From Paenibacillus polymyxa (GTDB taxonomy: Bacteria; Bacillota; Bacilli; Paenibacillales; Paenibacillaceae): 64,000 nt of DNA. This document shows, piece by piece, positions 35,959 to 44,852 of this stretch. The DNA is taken from NCBI RefSeq assembly GCF_015710975.1, contig NZ_CP049783.1:5117001-5181000 (forward strand), written 5' to 3'. Position numbers and translations under genes: made by a program. Each line of letters begins with the position of its first letter. Within the stretch, counting starts at the first letter, position 1. The notes below the pieces were generated by a model. The model worked only from the letters and a program-made list of their open reading frames with translations, had not been told where the DNA came from and made no database searches.

Positions 35959-36432
35959 ATGAAACGTACTTCTAAAAAATTGTGGATGGGTATTTGCTTT
36001 ACGATGACTTTGGCACTGAGCGCTGGAAGCTTCGTCGTTGGACCAGACACCACTCATGCCGCTTCGACAAGTAAAGCTGATCGGATTATCTCAAAAGGCT
36101 CCCAGTATATGGGCGTCCGTTATGAACATGGAGCTCCAGCTGGCAGTACAAGCTCTTTTGATTGCTCTTCGTTCACTCAGTATGTTTTTGCACAAAATGG
36201 AATCAAGCTTCCACGTTCGTCCAAACAGCAGTCAACTGTGGGCACTTATGTACCGCGTAGTCAGCTTAAAAAAGGTGATTTAGTCTTTTTCTATGCGCCA
36301 ATTCATCATGTAGCCATTTATATGGGAGACGGGAAAATTCTGCATACGTTTGGTAAAGGCGGCGTAACGGTTACCAATCTAAATTCGGGATGGTGGAGCT
36401 CCCATTACACAACAGCACGTCGTGTCCTTTAG
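35959..36432 (+). CDS. Secreted NlpC/P60 (C40) peptidoglycan hydrolase
   Basis: 157 residues. A signal peptide (about 1-34, ending SFVVGPDTTHAA) leads straight into a single NlpC/P60 domain. The catalytic Cys is in SFDCSSFTQYVF, followed by LPRSSKQQ, LKKGDLVFF, and the catalytic His in IHHVAIYMGDGKILHTFG. It should cleave the gamma-D-glutamyl-diamino-acid bond of wall peptides outside the cell. It has no binding domain (LysM or SH3), unlike many relatives. GGAGGAAA precedes the ATG. Monocistronic. Confidence 0.93.
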   Translation: MKRTSKKLWMGICFTMTLALSAGSFVVGPDTTHAASTSKADRIISKGSQYMGVRYEHGAPAGSTSSFDCSSFTQYVFAQNGIKLPRSSKQQSTVGTYVPRSQLKKGDLVFFYAPIHHVAIYMGDGKILHTFGKGGVTVTNLNSGWWSSHYTTARRVL

Positions 36433-36515
36433 GATCATTTTGGATGATCTCCCATCCACCGAATGCATAACTTACAAATAACATTAAAAAGGCTGTTCCT
36501 TTGAGTAGAGATTGT

Positions 36516-37892
36516 CTACTGGAGGGACAGCCTTTCCTGTTGTTTTTGAGGCAGCGTAACGATGACATCCGTCCCTTCGCCTTCTGCGCTTTCCATGCGT
36601 ATCGTACCCTGGTGAGCATCTGTTATTGCCTTGGCAATCGGTAACCCCAGTCCGGTTCCTCCGGTTTTACGATGTCTGGAGCTGTCTACCCGATAAAATC
36701 GTTCAAAGACACGCTTGATCTCACTCTCAGGAATGCCAATTCCGTAATCCTTAACGCGGAGGTGGACATCTTTTTCATCTGTAGATAACCATATTTCGAT
36801 TTCTTCCGAGCTATACTTTAACGCATTATCCAGCAAGATGACTAGTAACTGCTTGATTTTTGCAAGATTAGCATCCAGCCAAATTTCCTTCTCTTCTGTA
36901 AAAATAGAAATTTGGCGGTCATGTACAGGCTTGAGATGTGCTACCACCTGTTGACAACAACCGACTAGCTCTACCCGCTCATATGGTTCGGAATCTTGCT
37001 GCTGTGAGGAGGCCAATGTCAGCAATTGCTGCGTCATCGTACGCATTCGCTGAGTTTCTTCATAGATCGATTCAATCGATTCCTTACGTATGTCCTCGTC
37101 ACGCGTACCCCACCGCCGCAGCATGTTGGCATAGCCCTCAATAATCATCAATGTCGTATTCAGTTCATGTGAGGCGTCGGAAACAAACTGCTGCTGGCTC
37201 TGAAAGCTTTCTTCCAATCTCTCCATCATTCGATTAAAAGTAGCGGTCATTTGGGATAATTCATCTTGATTAGGACTGCCAGCAGGAATTTTTTTGAATT
37301 TCAAGCTTCTTTCGATTTCCTGCATCGTTTGAATACTACTGGCAATGGGCAGCAATATCGCATTTGCCAAAATCGTGCTGCCCACCAGACTGAGCAACAT
37401 AGCTCCAACAGTCGATGTGATAAGAATTGTATTTAAGATATCGAGATTGTTTTCGAGGGCATCCCATTTTTCTACGATCTCCAGTGTCCCCTTTTGATTA
37501 CCTTCTGGTGAAAGCACTGGAAGATGGATAATCAGGATTTTATGATCCTGTAGATCCGTTAGTTGAGAGCTTTGAGAAAGGTTAAAATGTATATCGTTCA
37601 GCTTAAAGCGGGACTGACGGCTTACTTCATACAAAAGACGAGATTGCTGATCAAATACCCTCAGAATGGTATCCGCAGAAAGTTCATCTTTCAGCTTGGA
37701 CCCCCAAGCATTTTTCAGAATCATCGTGGCTCCTGTTTCGGCAATGATTTCGGTCCATTTATTTTGTAGCACTTCTCTTTCATTACGAGTAGCAATTTTT
37801 ACAAATAATAGATGAACCGTGACGTCCACAAACAGGAGAATCGTCATCACTAAAATAGAACTAAGCAGGGTAATTTGGGTCCGCAGCTTCAA
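36516..37892 (-). CDS. Sensor histidine kinase (ArlS/YkoH-like) with altered H-box
   Basis: 458 residues. Two membrane helices (about 9-30 and 150-175) flank an extracytoplasmic sensor, followed by HAMP (about 175-230), dimerisation/H-box, and ATPase domain with DNALKYS (N box), VKDYGIGIP (G1) and GTGLGLPIAKAI (G2). The H-box reads DASHELNTTLMIIEGYANML. The phosphoacceptor His is present, but the nearly invariant Arg and Pro of HELRTPL are Asn and Thr, which may affect phosphatase activity. The start overlaps the response-regulator stop by 4 bp. The signal is unknown. Confidence 0.9.
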   Translation of the reverse strand: MKLRTQITLLSSILVMTILLFVDVTVHLLFVKIATRNEREVLQNKWTEIIAETGATMILKNAWGSKLKDELSADTILRVFDQQSRLLYEVSRQSRFKLNDIHFNLSQSSQLTDLQDHKILIIHLPVLSPEGNQKGTLEIVEKWDALENNLDILNTILITSTVGAMLLSLVGSTILANAILLPIASSIQTMQEIERSLKFKKIPAGSPNQDELSQMTATFNRMMERLEESFQSQQQFVSDASHELNTTLMIIEGYANMLRRWGTRDEDIRKESIESIYEETQRMRTMTQQLLTLASSQQQDSEPYERVELVGCCQQVVAHLKPVHDRQISIFTEEKEIWLDANLAKIKQLLVILLDNALKYSSEEIEIWLSTDEKDVHLRVKDYGIGIPESEIKRVFERFYRVDSSRHRKTGGTGLGLPIAKAITDAHQGTIRMESAEGEGTDVIVTLPQKQQERLSLQ

Positions 37893-38602
37893 TGGTCTTC
37901 CTCCCGGATACAGTACCCAACACCGCGCACGGTTTTAATCAGTTTCTTTTTGTATCCATGATCAATTTTTTTGCGAACATACCGGATATATACATCTACC
38001 ACATTCGTATCACCGACAAAATCAAACCCCCACACATCCTGAATCATTTGATCCCGATGCAATACCTGATTTTTGTGCTCCATCAGATAGAGAAGCAGAT
38101 CAAATTCTTTGGGCGTAAGTTCGATACGTTTTCCTTCCCTTACCACGGACCGCGTCTTGGGTTCCAACACCAGGCTATCGACTTGAAGTTTGGACTGCTG
38201 CTTTTCCTCTTTTTGCGAAGTAGTAGCTGCCGGCTCCAACTGATTCCTCATACTGGCCCGCATCCGCGCTAATAATTCCTCAATTTCAAAGGGCTTTGTA
38301 ATGTAATCATTAGCTCCTTCATCCAGACCTGAAACTTTTTCAGGAGTCGTGTTACGTGCAGTGACCATAATTACCGGGGTATGATTGTCCACTTTTCGAA
38401 TCTGCTTCAGCACCTCGACACCGTTCATCTCGGGCAGCATCACATCCAGTATGATAATATCCCATGTAAGAGATAGTGCTTTTTCCAATCCTTCTTTTCC
38501 CGTCTGTGCAATTTCAACCGCATATCCTTCGTGGGATAACTCCAGTTGAAGCAATCTGGATATCTTCGCTTCATCATCAATGACCAGCACCGACTTTTCC
38601 AT
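37889..38602 (-). CDS. Response regulator, OmpR/PhoB family
   Basis: 237 residues. The receiver domain has the acidic pair in VIDDEAKI, phosphoacceptor Asp in IILDVMLPEMNG (about residue 53), Thr in VTARN and Lys in DYITKPFE. A winged-helix DNA-binding domain follows (LTPKEFDLLLYLMEHKNQVL onward, ending KTVRGVGYC). The linker is longer than usual and Gln/Lys-rich. Of the ArlR/YkoG type. Forms an operon with the histidine kinase downstream (4-bp overlap). AGGTGG lies seven nt before the ATG. Confidence 0.93.
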   Translation of the reverse strand: MEKSVLVIDDEAKISRLLQLELSHEGYAVEIAQTGKEGLEKALSLTWDIIILDVMLPEMNGVEVLKQIRKVDNHTPVIMVTARNTTPEKVSGLDEGANDYITKPFEIEELLARMRASMRNQLEPAATTSQKEEKQQSKLQVDSLVLEPKTRSVVREGKRIELTPKEFDLLLYLMEHKNQVLHRDQMIQDVWGFDFVGDTNVVDVYIRYVRKKIDHGYKKKLIKTVRGVGYCIREEDH

Positions 38603-38749
38603 TGCAAAACCACCTATTTTTTATAGAGAAAACTAATAAGCAATGCACATACCATTCATTTTTTATTTGATTTTAAGCTTTTATCCGTATAGTCGCTCTA
38701 TAATATAACTTTGTAATTTAATTTTTTGAGGTTAAGGAGTAATTTATTC

Positions 38750-39400
38750 ATGTTAATTAATGTAGACTTTGCTTTGTTTCACTGGATCAATGAATTGGCT
38801 AATCACCTCGCCTTTTTGAATGGAACTATGCGTTTCTTGGCGCAATATGCACCGTATTTATTTGGAGTGGCTTTACTGCTATACTGGTTCACCTTTAAAA
38901 TGCCGCATCGGATGATGGTTTTAGAAGCCGTTATAACGGTTTGTATCGGTTTTACAATTAGCTGGTGTCTTGGACATTTGTTTTACAGAGATCGGCCTTT
39001 TGTCGGACACTCTGTCATTCAGCTGATTCATCATGATCCCAATGCTTCATTTCCGAGTAACCATGCACTTGGAGCTTTTGCTCTGGCAGCAATTCTATGG
39101 CTTCATCATCAAAAATATCGTGTCCTCTGGATTGTCTTGGCTGTGCTTATTGCGATATCCCGCGTATGGACCGGTGTGCATTATCCTTCAGATATTTTGG
39201 CAGGGGTGCTCATTGGGGCAGGTTGCGCAGTTGGTGTTCACAAATTCATTCGCAGTCGGAAGCTTCCGGGCATCTTTATCCAAGCAGCTATTATTTTTTA
39301 TGAAAAATGGGAGCAGAAGCTAGGAATAAAGCCTGTAGAACAGACGAGAACAAAGATGACCCAATCTACTTCCTCTGTGCAAATAAAAAGCAGACGCTAA
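38750..39400 (+). CDS. PAP2 phosphatase, undecaprenyl-diphosphatase (BcrC-like)
   Basis: A 216-residue membrane phosphatase with about five helices. The three PAP2 motifs are YRDRPFVG (with the preceding Lys/Arg), FPSNHALGAFA and SRVWTGVHYPSDILAG. PSNH instead of PSGH in motif 2 is usual for BcrC-type undecaprenyl-diphosphatases, which recycle the wall lipid carrier and contribute to bacitracin tolerance. The ATG at 38750 has AAGGAG 10 nt upstream. The stop codon sits in the loop of its terminator. A second PAP2 gene converges on it. Confidence 0.87.
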   Translation: MLINVDFALFHWINELANHLAFLNGTMRFLAQYAPYLFGVALLLYWFTFKMPHRMMVLEAVITVCIGFTISWCLGHLFYRDRPFVGHSVIQLIHHDPNASFPSNHALGAFALAAILWLHHQKYRVLWIVLAVLIAISRVWTGVHYPSDILAGVLIGAGCAVGVHKFIRSRKLPGIFIQAAIIFYEKWEQKLGIKPVEQTRTKMTQSTSSVQIKSRR

Positions 39401-39416
39401 TGCGTCTGCTTTTTTT
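39389..39416 (+). terminator. Terminator with stop codon in its loop
   Basis: AGCAGACGC (39389-39397) pairs with GCGTCTGCT (39402-39410), loop TAAT, then six T. The TAA of the PAP2 gene is in the loop. The A-rich 5' flank also suits the convergent gene. Confidence 0.9.
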
Positions 39417-39438
39417 AGCCTGATGATTTATGCACTCA

Positions 39439-40110
39439 TTATGCAGTCGATTTGGTACGAAGTGGTAGCATTCGTTCTTCATACCGCTGGTAGAACCAAA
39501 TGCAAGCCGCCATCCAGCAACCACTCATGAAATAGCCACCCACAACGTCACTCGGATAATGAACACCCAAATAAATGCGGCTTGTCCCGATCGTTACAAT
39601 TAGTAGGCTACTGAGCAGAACAAGAAGGATACGACCTATCCTGGAAGGAACGTGCTTCCACAATAAAAACGTCAGCGCCGCATACATACTGAAAGCGGTC
39701 ATGGAATGTCCGCTTGGAAAGCTATATCCATTCGCTTCGATAATACGGTTGATTTCAGGCCTCGCACGCCGAAATAGCATTTTTAGTACCGTATTCAACA
39801 GCACTGATCCCAGCACAGCAACCGCTAAAAAAAGCAATTCTCGTCGGTGTCCCAATACACTATAGAGCACGAACATGGCAATTAAAATGATGATTACCAC
39901 TGGAAGCCCGCTGCCGATAATAGTGAAACATTTCATAAGACGTGTCATGAAAGGCGATTCCAGTTGTCCAATAGCCGTAATGATCTTGTGGTCAAAATGC
40001 CGTACTTGCTGGTCGCTAACCCATAATGCGATTAAGCCAAAACCAAGGGCACATACTATACATGTAAGTAGAGCCACGGAAATCGGTAGCTTTGTATATA
40101 TTTGCTTCAT
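39439..40110 (-). CDS. PAP2-family phosphatase
   Basis: A 223-residue membrane protein with about six helices. PAP2 motifs are KMLFRRARPEI, YSFPSGHSMTAFSMY and SRIYLGVHYPSDVVGGY, all with catalytic residues (His in PSGH, His in GVHYPSD). The PSGH form and length match the general lipid-phosphate phosphatases (YodM/PgpB-like), acting on phosphatidylglycerol-phosphate or undecaprenyl diphosphate. GGAGG lies upstream of the ATG. Next to, but not co-transcribed with, the BcrC-like paralogue. Confidence 0.88.
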   Translation of the reverse strand: MKQIYTKLPISVALLTCIVCALGFGLIALWVSDQQVRHFDHKIITAIGQLESPFMTRLMKCFTIIGSGLPVVIIILIAMFVLYSVLGHRRELLFLAVAVLGSVLLNTVLKMLFRRARPEINRIIEANGYSFPSGHSMTAFSMYAALTFLLWKHVPSRIGRILLVLLSSLLIVTIGTSRIYLGVHYPSDVVGGYFMSGCWMAACIWFYQRYEERMLPLRTKSTA

Positions 40111-40218
40111 TTTTTAGAGGTCCTCCATGAAATTCATCCCGTGATCAAACAAAATGCAGCATTCACATCGTCCATGTATTTACTTTACCCACTTTTCTTG
40201 TATCATTTCATAAAAAAA

Positions 40219-40992
40219 TTAGCTTTTAGAATAAAGCATGGTTAGCTTTTTGGCAAAAGAACGAGGAGTCATCCTGTGATATGAAATCAATTCCCCATTA
40301 CAGATCACATGAAATACGCCATACGGTGTCGGAGACAGTTCCATGAGTTGTGAACGATCTCGTATATCAATAATCTCGGGTTGTATCCCCACAGTCTCAG
40401 CTGCTTCAATCACATTGTGCGTGGCTATTTCCAGATAAGGGCATTGATGAGTTCGTAAAATGGTTAAGCCTTCACTAAAATGATCCAGACGTTGAACCCA
40501 ATTATTAGGGAAATAAGGATCTGAATGCTCTTGATTAAACTTATAAACATACAACTGAAAAGAATATGGAGCATCCTCCACATGCCGAAATCCGTTTTTC
40601 AGAAAAATTTCGGGACCTGGCGCCCAGGAGGTATCTATATTTGTAACGACTGCCACTCCCTTCTTCCCCAACGTAATAGCATCTTGAATGCAGCGTTGAA
40701 TAAGCTGTGAGCCTAATCCCAAGCCGGTTACAGCAATCCAGATACAATGAATTACTAGATATCCATCCGCATGAACAGCTCTCCATGCTTGTTCACCCGA
40801 TGCATACTCTATAAATCCTGCTGGTTTATTGTCTTTTCTCAATTGTATGTAAGTCAAACTTTGAGTGAATTCTTTTTCTGTCCAATTTAGTTTTTGTACA
40901 TATCCCGGTGCTTTTTGCATGCTTCTCATGCAAAAACAGCCGTCTTCCCTTATTTGATTTTCATACCATTCAATGGTTGTTGAATTTTCCAT
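40219..40992 (-). CDS. GNAT acetyltransferase with YoaP-like C-terminal domain
   Basis: 257 residues. The N-terminal GNAT domain has IWIAVTGLGLGSQLIQRCIQDA (acetyl-CoA loop, near residue 90) and WAPGPEIFLKNGFRHVE. The C-terminal part (about 160-257) has a thioredoxin-like CPYLEIATHNVIEAAETVGI followed by TPYGVFHVICNGELISYHRM, as in B. subtilis YoaP. YoaP-like proteins are acetyltransferases of unknown substrate. GGAG lies seven nt before the ATG. Monocistronic. Confidence 0.83.
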   Translation of the reverse strand: MENSTTIEWYENQIREDGCFCMRSMQKAPGYVQKLNWTEKEFTQSLTYIQLRKDNKPAGFIEYASGEQAWRAVHADGYLVIHCIWIAVTGLGLGSQLIQRCIQDAITLGKKGVAVVTNIDTSWAPGPEIFLKNGFRHVEDAPYSFQLYVYKFNQEHSDPYFPNNWVQRLDHFSEGLTILRTHQCPYLEIATHNVIEAAETVGIQPEIIDIRDRSQLMELSPTPYGVFHVICNGELISYHRMTPRSFAKKLTMLYSKS

Positions 40993-41182
40993 TTAGTCTC
41001 TCCTAACTTTATGAATATTGATATAAGGATTTCATAATGATTACAAAACCGCAAGCAAAATATAGTGAAAAAAACAGCACAAAAAAAGACACCACTCAAG
41101 CCTTATTGGCTCGAATGGCATCTGTCATTGCATGTGAGACACTGCTAACACAATTCTATGTCAAACAAATAGCATCTTCTTA

Positions 41183-42016
41183 TTAGGTTGGCGTGACTTC
41201 ACCAAGTTTAATCTTATTCTCTGCTTCTTCAATTGGATAGCGTTTGCGGAACCACAGCGATTGAAGCAGCAAAAAGGTGCCGCTTACGGTCCAATATAAA
41301 GGCATGGCCGCAGGAGCGTTGAAGGAAAAGACCGCCATCATAATCGGTGAAAGATAACCCATAATAGCAAATTGCTTGCGCTGGTCAGCCGTCATCTGTT
41401 GCTGAGAAAGCTTAGCCTGTGCCAAGTATACAACTGCGACGACAATTGCCAGAATCCAGTCCGGCTGTCCGAGCCGGAACCATAAGAAGGAATGAGACGC
41501 CAACTCCGGCGTGAGTCGGATGGCAGTATACATACCGCTTAAAATCGGGAGCTGAATGAGAATAGGCAGACAACCGATATTGAGCGGATTGAATTGATGC
41601 TCTTTGTACAGCGCCATCATTTCCTGCTGCATACTCTGCTGGCTGGTGGTATCTTTTTTATTCTCATACTTCTTTTTAATTCGGTCCAAGTCGGGCTGCA
41701 TAGCGCTCATCTTGCGCTTCATACCCTGCTGGGCACGCGTTTGACGCATCATTAGCGGCAATAAGGCCAGACGGACAATGAATGTCAAAGTCATGATCGC
41801 CAGCCCAAAACTTCCACCGAACCATTCCGCCAAATGCTGAATGAGCCAAGAAAGTGGGAATACCACGTAATGATTAAAAAAACCAGGTGTCTGTGCATTA
41901 ATCTCCGCAGCATTCGCACCACAACCAGACAGCAGCATGACCACCGCCAACGCTACGATTAAACCCAATATCCGTTCTTGTTTACCCCAAAAAGTGAATC
42001 CCTTGAATCGTTTCAT
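41183..42016 (-). CDS. YidC/Oxa1 membrane protein insertase (YidC2 type)
   Basis: Inserts and folds membrane proteins together with or apart from SecYEG. 277 residues: a lipoprotein signal peptide ending VVMLLSGCG (Cys near residue 30), then five membrane segments with the conserved Arg of LALLPLMMRQTRAQQGMKRKM in the hydrophilic groove. NPLNIGCLPILIQLPILSGM (near residue 130) is a family hallmark. The ATG at 42016 has GAGGAGG five nt upstream. That site lies in a hairpin, and an upstream leader ORF runs through it, so YidC-responsive control like that of B. subtilis yidC2 by MifM is likely. Confidence 0.93.
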   Translation of the reverse strand: MKRFKGFTFWGKQERILGLIVALAVVMLLSGCGANAAEINAQTPGFFNHYVVFPLSWLIQHLAEWFGGSFGLAIMTLTFIVRLALLPLMMRQTRAQQGMKRKMSAMQPDLDRIKKKYENKKDTTSQQSMQQEMMALYKEHQFNPLNIGCLPILIQLPILSGMYTAIRLTPELASHSFLWFRLGQPDWILAIVVAVVYLAQAKLSQQQMTADQRKQFAIMGYLSPIMMAVFSFNAPAAMPLYWTVSGTFLLLQSLWFRKRYPIEEAENKIKLGEVTPT

Positions 42017-42302
42017 ATGTTCCTCCTCGTTGATTGGCTGTGCCATTTTTCAACAAGGGGGAACAATCGGAAGCATCTTCATCTGGCGCTTCCTTCCGCC
42101 GAATGTGACGTGCTAGCCGGACAGGCATGTCCTGTCCGCGGGCAGACATCGGCATCAGTGGAGAAGCATGCGAGCGAACGGGGCCGCCTTCGACCCAGCA
42201 TTCAGCTACGCTGCCATGCAAATGAGCAAGATACGTATAAGTCACAGTGCACAGCAAGCCGATCGTAAGCAAATAGGGGAGTAGGTCCTGAAGCTCAAAC
42301 AA
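41982..42302 (-). CDS. MifM-like arrest leader peptide of yidC2 (putative)
   Basis: A 106-residue protein. Residues about 6-26 are a hydrophobic membrane segment (LLPYLLTIGLLCTVTYTYL). The C-terminal part has RLARHIRRKEAPDEDASD (about 62-79), which resembles the B. subtilis MifM arrest region (R-I-T-T-W-I-R-K ... P-x-N-D-E-E-D-A-G-S): basic residues around Ile, then Pro and an acidic cluster ending in Ala. The acidic codons (42083-42066) are followed within a few codons by the 5' arm of a hairpin that hides the yidC2 ribosome-binding site. The start is TTG 42302, with a full AAGGAGG eight nt upstream. The frame ends 35 bases inside yidC2. Known: MifM stalls when YidC activity is low, opening the hairpin. 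Inferred: the same here. Confidence 0.72.
   Translation of the reverse strand: MFELQDLLPYLLTIGLLCTVTYTYLAHLHGSVAECWVEGGPVRSHASPLMPMSARGQDMPVRLARHIRRKEAPDEDASDCSPLLKNGTANQRGGTYETIQGIHFLG
42021..42062 (-). promoter_or_regulatory. Hairpin sequestering the yidC2 Shine-Dalgarno
   Basis: On the minus strand TCCCCCTTGTTG (42062-42051) pairs with CAACGAGGAGGA (42032-42021) over 12 positions with one mismatch and one G-U. An inner TGGC/GCCA stem lies in the loop. The 3' arm contains the whole GAGGAGG site of yidC2, so translation should be blocked unless a ribosome occupies the 5' arm, as a ribosome stalled in the leader's acidic segment would. Confidence 0.8.
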
Positions 42303-42423
42303 GGGATTCACCTCCTTCGGTATGTTGCTACAATTATAGCACGAAACCGGACAATCGACTAATCTTTAAATAGAGATAGAGGTCGGATTACACAAGAAAG
42401 TACGCTCTACGTAACGGTAAAAC

Positions 42424-43530
42424 TTAACGTATAGCAAGCATACGATTCAGTGCCTGTACAGCGTCCTGTCTGATCTGAGCATCCACACGAATTACGCCTA
42501 CAGGCTCTCCCCGATCAATCTGTTCCATTGCCCACAGCAAATGCGGAAGATCGATCCGGTTCATGGTCAGACAAGGACACATATCGGGATTGAGCGATTC
42601 AATCTGCTGTTCAGGGTACTGCTGTCTAATTCGTTGCACGAGATTCATCTCTGTGCCAACGGCCCAACGGGTTCCCGGCTCTGCCGCACAGATCGTATCG
42701 ATGATGAATTTGGTGGAGCCAGCACAATCTGCGAGTTGTACAACCTCATAAGAGCATTCGGGATGAACGATGACTCGGATATTTTTATCGCGTTCACGGA
42801 CGTTGCGAATATGATCTACCGTAAATTTTTCATGAACTGAACAATGCCCTTTCCATAAAATGATTTTTACGGTTGCCGGGTTTCGTTCAGTCTCCAACTG
42901 ATCGGTCATAGGATTCCATACAGCCATTTCATCTAGCGGAATTCCAAGATCATGGGCTGTATTGCGTCCCAAATGTTGATCCGGCAAAAATAAAATACGT
43001 TCCTTTTGTTTCAGTGCCCAGTCTAGCACCTGCTTTGCATTCGAAGAAGTCACGGTAGCCCCGCCATGCCGTCCTACAAAGGCTTTAATCTCTGCTGTGG
43101 AATTTACATATGTTAACGGAATGATCGTATCACCAACCAACTCCTGCAAATGCCTCCACGCTCGTTCCGTCTGCTCCATATTCGCCATATCTGCCATTGA
43201 GCAGCCTGCGCGCATATCCGGCAGAACAACGGTTTGCCGGTCGGTAGTCAGCATATCCGCTGTCTCCGCCATAAAATGAACCCCGCAAAACACAATAAAC
43301 TCCGCTTCCTGATTTTGTGCCGCCATTTGAGCGAGCTGTAGAGAATCTCCTGTTATATCAGCAAATTGGATAACTTCGTCTTTCTGATAGTGATGGCCCG
43401 GAATGAGCAGCTTTGAGCCCCATTTTTGTTTCAGCTCGGCTACGCGTTGCTCCATGTCAGCAACCGTCAGTGTTTTATAATGCTCTGGCATAAGTCCACG
43501 ATTTCCTTGTAAAACGTCTAGCATAGACAT
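42424..43530 (-). CDS. nadA: Quinolinate synthase
   Basis: Condenses iminoaspartate with dihydroxyacetone phosphate to quinolinate in de novo NAD synthesis, using a 4Fe-4S cluster. The protein has 368 residues, the Bacillus-type long form. Visible are [34 protein letters not shown] [38 protein letters not shown] and the final cluster Cys in [21 protein letters not shown] lies six nt before the ATG. It is divergent from nifS-niaR across a NiaR-type site. The usual partners nadB and nadC are not in the window. Confidence 0.96.
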   Translation of the reverse strand: MSMLDVLQGNRGLMPEHYKTLTVADMEQRVAELKQKWGSKLLIPGHHYQKDEVIQFADITGDSLQLAQMAAQNQEAEFIVFCGVHFMAETADMLTTDRQTVVLPDMRAGCSMADMANMEQTERAWRHLQELVGDTIIPLTYVNSTAEIKAFVGRHGGATVTSSNAKQVLDWALKQKERILFLPDQHLGRNTAHDLGIPLDEMAVWNPMTDQLETERNPATVKIILWKGHCSVHEKFTVDHIRNVRERDKNIRVIVHPECSYEVVQLADCAGSTKFIIDTICAAEPGTRWAVGTEMNLVQRIRQQYPEQQIESLNPDMCPCLTMNRIDLPHLLWAMEQIDRGEPVGVIRVDAQIRQDAVQALNRMLAIR

Positions 43531-43605
43531 TAGATTCCCTCCATATCGTTGCGGCTGACTGTCCCTCGCTCACGAATAGATAACCGCTATGTGTACAAAA
43601 CATAT

Positions 43606-43640
43606 TTACATGTGTCTTGACACCTATATTTACACATGCC
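43606..43640. promoter_or_regulatory. Probable NiaR operator between nadA and nifS
   Basis: The divergent region contains GTGTC-TT-GACAC (43612-43623), a perfect inverted repeat, within a wider TTTACATGTG...TTTACACATG arrangement. A palindromic TGTCTTGACA-like element here is expected for the niacin-responsive repressor NiaR, whose gene is in the adjacent operon. The position covers both promoters. Confidence 0.6.
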
Positions 43641-43697
43641 TACAATAATCTCAAGAGTTTTTGGAATGGAATTATTTTTAAGCGGGGAGGATTTGCT

Positions 43698-44852
43698 GTG
43701 ATTTACCTGGACTACGCCGCTTCCACACCCATGTGTGACGAAGCTTTGCATATATATAGCGTAATGAATAAGGAAATGTTCGGAAATGCCAGCAGCCTCC
43801 ATGATGCGGGCGGTCAAGCAGCCTACACACTAGATTACAGCAGGCAACGAATGGCAAAAATGATTGGCGGGCAAAAGGAAGGCATCTATTTTACATCAGG
43901 GGGCACAGAATCCAATATGGTGGTCGTGCAATCAATCCTGAACGGGCTGCCGCCAGACAAAAAGCATTGGATTATGAGCGCTTTGGAACATCACTCGATG
44001 TATAATCTTGCTACTTTGCTAGAACATCAGGGCTATGAGCTAACTATTATACAACCGGATCGGGAAGGACGAATAACCCGTGAAGTTCTTGTACCCCATC
44101 TTAGAGACAACACCGGGCTCGTATCGATACAACACGCCAATTCGGAGACAGGGCTGATTCAGGATCTTGCTGCCTTGTCTCCCCTGCTTCACGAACGTGG
44201 TATTATGTTGCACAGTGATGCGGTACAAACATTTGGGAATGTTCACATAGATGTAGAAGCCATGGGAGTGGATGCACTCTCTATATCAAGCCATAAAGTA
44301 TATGGCCCCAAAGGTGTCGGTGCTGCATATCTCAAACCCGGAACCCCATGGCGTCCGTTGTATCCTGATACACTGCATGAAAACGGATTTCGTCCTGGTA
44401 CAGTTAATGTTCCTGGGATTGCAGCCTTTGTCGCAGCGGCAGAAATGATGACGGAACAGATGGAGATGCATCAGGAGCGATATGCTACCCTGCGAAGATA
44501 CTTTATTACGAAAATTCAGGAAAGATCCATTCCATTACGTTGGGTCGTAGAGGAAAGCGAAAAAAAAGCAGTGCTTCATCATATTGTAGGATGTTTTTTT
44601 CACGGTTACGAGGGACAATATGTTATGCTGGAATGTAATCGTAGCGGTGTCTGTATATCTACCGGAAGCGCATGTGCCGCCGGACATCACGATCCTTCAC
44701 CTGCCTTACAGGCACTTGGAGCATCTGAACGTGAAGCCTTACAATTTATCCGTATTTCTTTCGGCAGGACAACCACCATCGAGGAATTGAATGTACTGGT
44801 AGATATTTTGACAGACCTGACGCATCGACAAGAAAGGAGCTTATCCCGTTGA
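43698..44852 (+). CDS. nifS: Cysteine desulfurase, NifS type linked to NAD synthesis
   Basis: A 384-residue PLP enzyme supplying sulfur, probably for the NadA iron-sulfur cluster. Marks are IYLDYAASTPM at the start, FTSGGTESNM, VSIQHANSETGLIQD, the PLP Lys in SISSHKVYGPKGVGA (near residue 200) and the catalytic Cys in GVCISTGSACAAGHHDPS (near 325). The GTG at 43698 has GGGGAGG seven nt upstream and gives the family's normal N-terminus. Its stop overlaps the niaR start, forming the nifS-niaR operon seen in Bacillus. Confidence 0.92.
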   Translation: MIYLDYAASTPMCDEALHIYSVMNKEMFGNASSLHDAGGQAAYTLDYSRQRMAKMIGGQKEGIYFTSGGTESNMVVVQSILNGLPPDKKHWIMSALEHHSMYNLATLLEHQGYELTIIQPDREGRITREVLVPHLRDNTGLVSIQHANSETGLIQDLAALSPLLHERGIMLHSDAVQTFGNVHIDVEAMGVDALSISSHKVYGPKGVGAAYLKPGTPWRPLYPDTLHENGFRPGTVNVPGIAAFVAAAEMMTEQMEMHQERYATLRRYFITKIQERSIPLRWVVEESEKKAVLHHIVGCFFHGYEGQYVMLECNRSGVCISTGSACAAGHHDPSPALQALGASEREALQFIRISFGRTTTIEELNVLVDILTDLTHRQERSLSR

